This document shows, piece by piece, positions 32,669-33,650 of a stretch of 33,650 bases of DNA. The position numbers were made by a program, and so were the translations under genes. The notes below the pieces were generated by a model. That model searched no databases. It worked only from the letters and a program-made list of their open reading frames with translations, and was not told the origin of the DNA. This DNA comes from Bacteroidales bacterium UBA7009 (GTDB lineage: Bacteria; Bacteroidota; Bacteroidia; Bacteroidales; Paludibacteraceae), in contig DJXH01000031.1 in NCBI GenBank assembly GCA_002449665.1, positions 893 through 34,542 of the forward strand, written 5' to 3'. The first letter of the stretch is position 1. Each line of letters starts with the position of its first letter.

Positions 32669-32708
32669 AAAAAAGTCGAAAGGGCATTATGCCGCTTTCG
32701 ACTTTTTT
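32669..32708. terminator. Strong terminator after gdhA
   Basis: The stem GTCGAAAG (32675-32682) pairs with CTTTCGAC (32695-32702), with an inner GGCAT/ATGCC pairing. Runs of A on the left and T on the right make a near-perfect inverted repeat that can end transcription in both directions. It lies just past the gdhA stop on the minus strand. Confidence 0.93.
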
Positions 32709-32720
32709 AATAATCAGAAA

Positions 32721-33650
32721 TCAGATAATTCCTTGTTCGAGCATAGCCTGAGCCACTTTCATAAAGCCAGCTATGTTAGCACCCTTCACGTAGTCGATAG
32801 TGCCGTCGGCTTGAGTACCGAATTTAACGCACTGCTCGTGGATGGAGCGCATAATAGCGTGCAGACGCTCGTCAACCTCCTTGGCATCCCAAGATATATG
32901 CTCGGCGTTCTGTGTCATCTCAAGACCTGAGGTAGCCACACCGCCTGCGTTAACGGCTTTACCCGGAGCGAAGAGGAAGCCCTTCTGGCTCTGGAAGAAG
33001 TGGATAGCACCGGGTTGGCAACCCATGTTACTTACCTCGCAGCAGCACCAAGTACCGTTCTTAACGAGTTCTTTAGCATCGTCTTCGCTCAATTCGTTTT
33101 GGAAAGCGCACGGCAAAGCGATGTCGCACTTAACAGACCATGCTTTCTTGCCGGCTGTAAACTGTGCCTGTGCGGGGAACTTGTCAGCCATATCTTGTAC
33201 TTTATTACGGTTGGAAGCACGCATAACGAGCATATAGTCGATCATCTCTTTGGTGATACCGTCCTTTATCTCGCAAACACCGTCCGGACCGGAGATAGCA
33301 ACAACCTTTGCACCGAGTTCGGTAGCCTTGATAGCTGCGCCCCAAGCAACGTTACCGAAGCCGGAGAGAGCAACACGGCAACCCTTGATGTCCTTACCTG
33401 CGGTGTGGAGAACGTGCTGTGTGAAATAGAGAGCACCAAAACCTGTAGCCTCGGGACGGAGAACGGAACCGCCGAAAGTCATACCCTTGCCGGTAAGAAC
33501 GCCAGTGTGGTACTGACGGCTGAGCTTCTGATACATACCGTTGAGGAAACCGATTTCGCGACCGCCTACACCTACATCACCTGCGGGAACGTCCTGGTCG
33601 GGACCGATACAACGCCAAAGTTCAAGCATAAAGGCCTGGCAGAAACGCAT
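32721..33650 (-). CDS. gdhA: NADP-type glutamate dehydrogenase (3' part, runs off the window)
   Basis: The last 309 or so residues of a hexameric glutamate dehydrogenase are visible; the coding region continues beyond base 33650. The fragment starts in the conserved RFCQAFMLELWRCIGPDQD segment and continues with VPAGDVGVGGREIGFLNGMY. Next come LTGKGMTFGGSVLRPEATGF, VALSGFGNVAWGAA (NAD(P)-binding fold) and a C-terminus ending AMLEQGII. The enzyme interconverts glutamate and 2-oxoglutarate with ammonia and NADP(H), a central nitrogen assimilation step in Bacteroidetes. The methionine at the window edge is an internal residue of the family, not the start. Confidence 0.95.
   Translation of the reverse strand: MRFCQAFMLELWRCIGPDQDVPAGDVGVGGREIGFLNGMYQKLSRQYHTGVLTGKGMTFGGSVLRPEATGFGALYFTQHVLHTAGKDIKGCRVALSGFGNVAWGAAIKATELGAKVVAISGPDGVCEIKDGITKEMIDYMLVMRASNRNKVQDMADKFPAQAQFTAGKKAWSVKCDIALPCAFQNELSEDDAKELVKNGTWCCCEVSNMGCQPGAIHFFQSQKGFLFAPGKAVNAGGVATSGLEMTQNAEHISWDAKEVDERLHAIMRSIHEQCVKFGTQADGTIDYVKGANIAGFMKVAQAMLEQGII

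Overview
The window reads as a chromosomal segment of a Bacteroidota (Bacteroidales-like) bacterium. Supporting signs are the Bacteroidetes promoter form TTTG-N20-TAnnTTTG found at several gene starts, the absence of clear Shine-Dalgarno sequences, and families typical of the phylum: DUF5686 with a CarboxypepD_reg-like domain, DUF3467, a PCMD-type exported protein, a DUF4139 (MuiA-like) protein, a Bacteroidetes dipeptidyl peptidase III, a Porin_10-like barrel and a three-gene glycogen cluster. No rRNA, tRNA, CRISPR array or insertion sequence is visible. Almost all genes lie on the minus strand; secG, aroC and one three-gene cassette lie on the plus strand.

Layout: 47-4759 (-) is a tightly packed run rbfA, LolC/E-like permease, xerD, DUF5686 protein. 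4930-5660 holds divergent rpmH and secG with facing promoters. 5673-12921 (-) is a six-gene run: PCMD exported protein, GT2 glycosyltransferase, DUF3467, uridine phosphorylase-like enzyme, dipeptidyl peptidase III lipoprotein, and an unusual AroA-glycosyltransferase fusion. Divergent promoters separate it from aroC (13024-13959, +). 13954-20034 (-) is clpC, trxA, typA, muiA-like. 20147-28171 (-) is a glycogen-like operon: mannose-1-phosphate guanylyltransferase, debranching-enzyme homologue, GT4 glycogen synthase homologue, GH57 homologue and an outer-membrane barrel. 28312-31199 (+) is a three-gene cassette that looks like a fragment of a Bacteroidetes phage-type module. 31430-33650 (-) holds kbl and the 3' part of gdhA, each followed by a strong hairpin terminator.

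The most unusual signals are: (1) two intact hydrolase homologues in the glycogen operon (GH57 and debranching enzyme) that appear to have lost their hallmark active-site motifs while the adjacent GT4 and nucleotidyltransferase keep theirs; (2) a 91-bp sequence shared at about 98% identity between the middle of the debranching gene, where it is expanded in frame by 72 bp, and the intergenic space after the plus-strand cassette, 5.4 kb away in direct orientation; (3) an AroA fused to a membrane glycosyltransferase lacking its N-terminal nucleotide-binding part; (4) a ClpC without its middle (M/UVR) domain; (5) a wider pattern of shortened segments between conserved motifs in AroA, AroC, ClpC and GT4; and (6) the isolated phage-like three-gene cassette. 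Family assignments rest on motif recognition by eye, with no database search.
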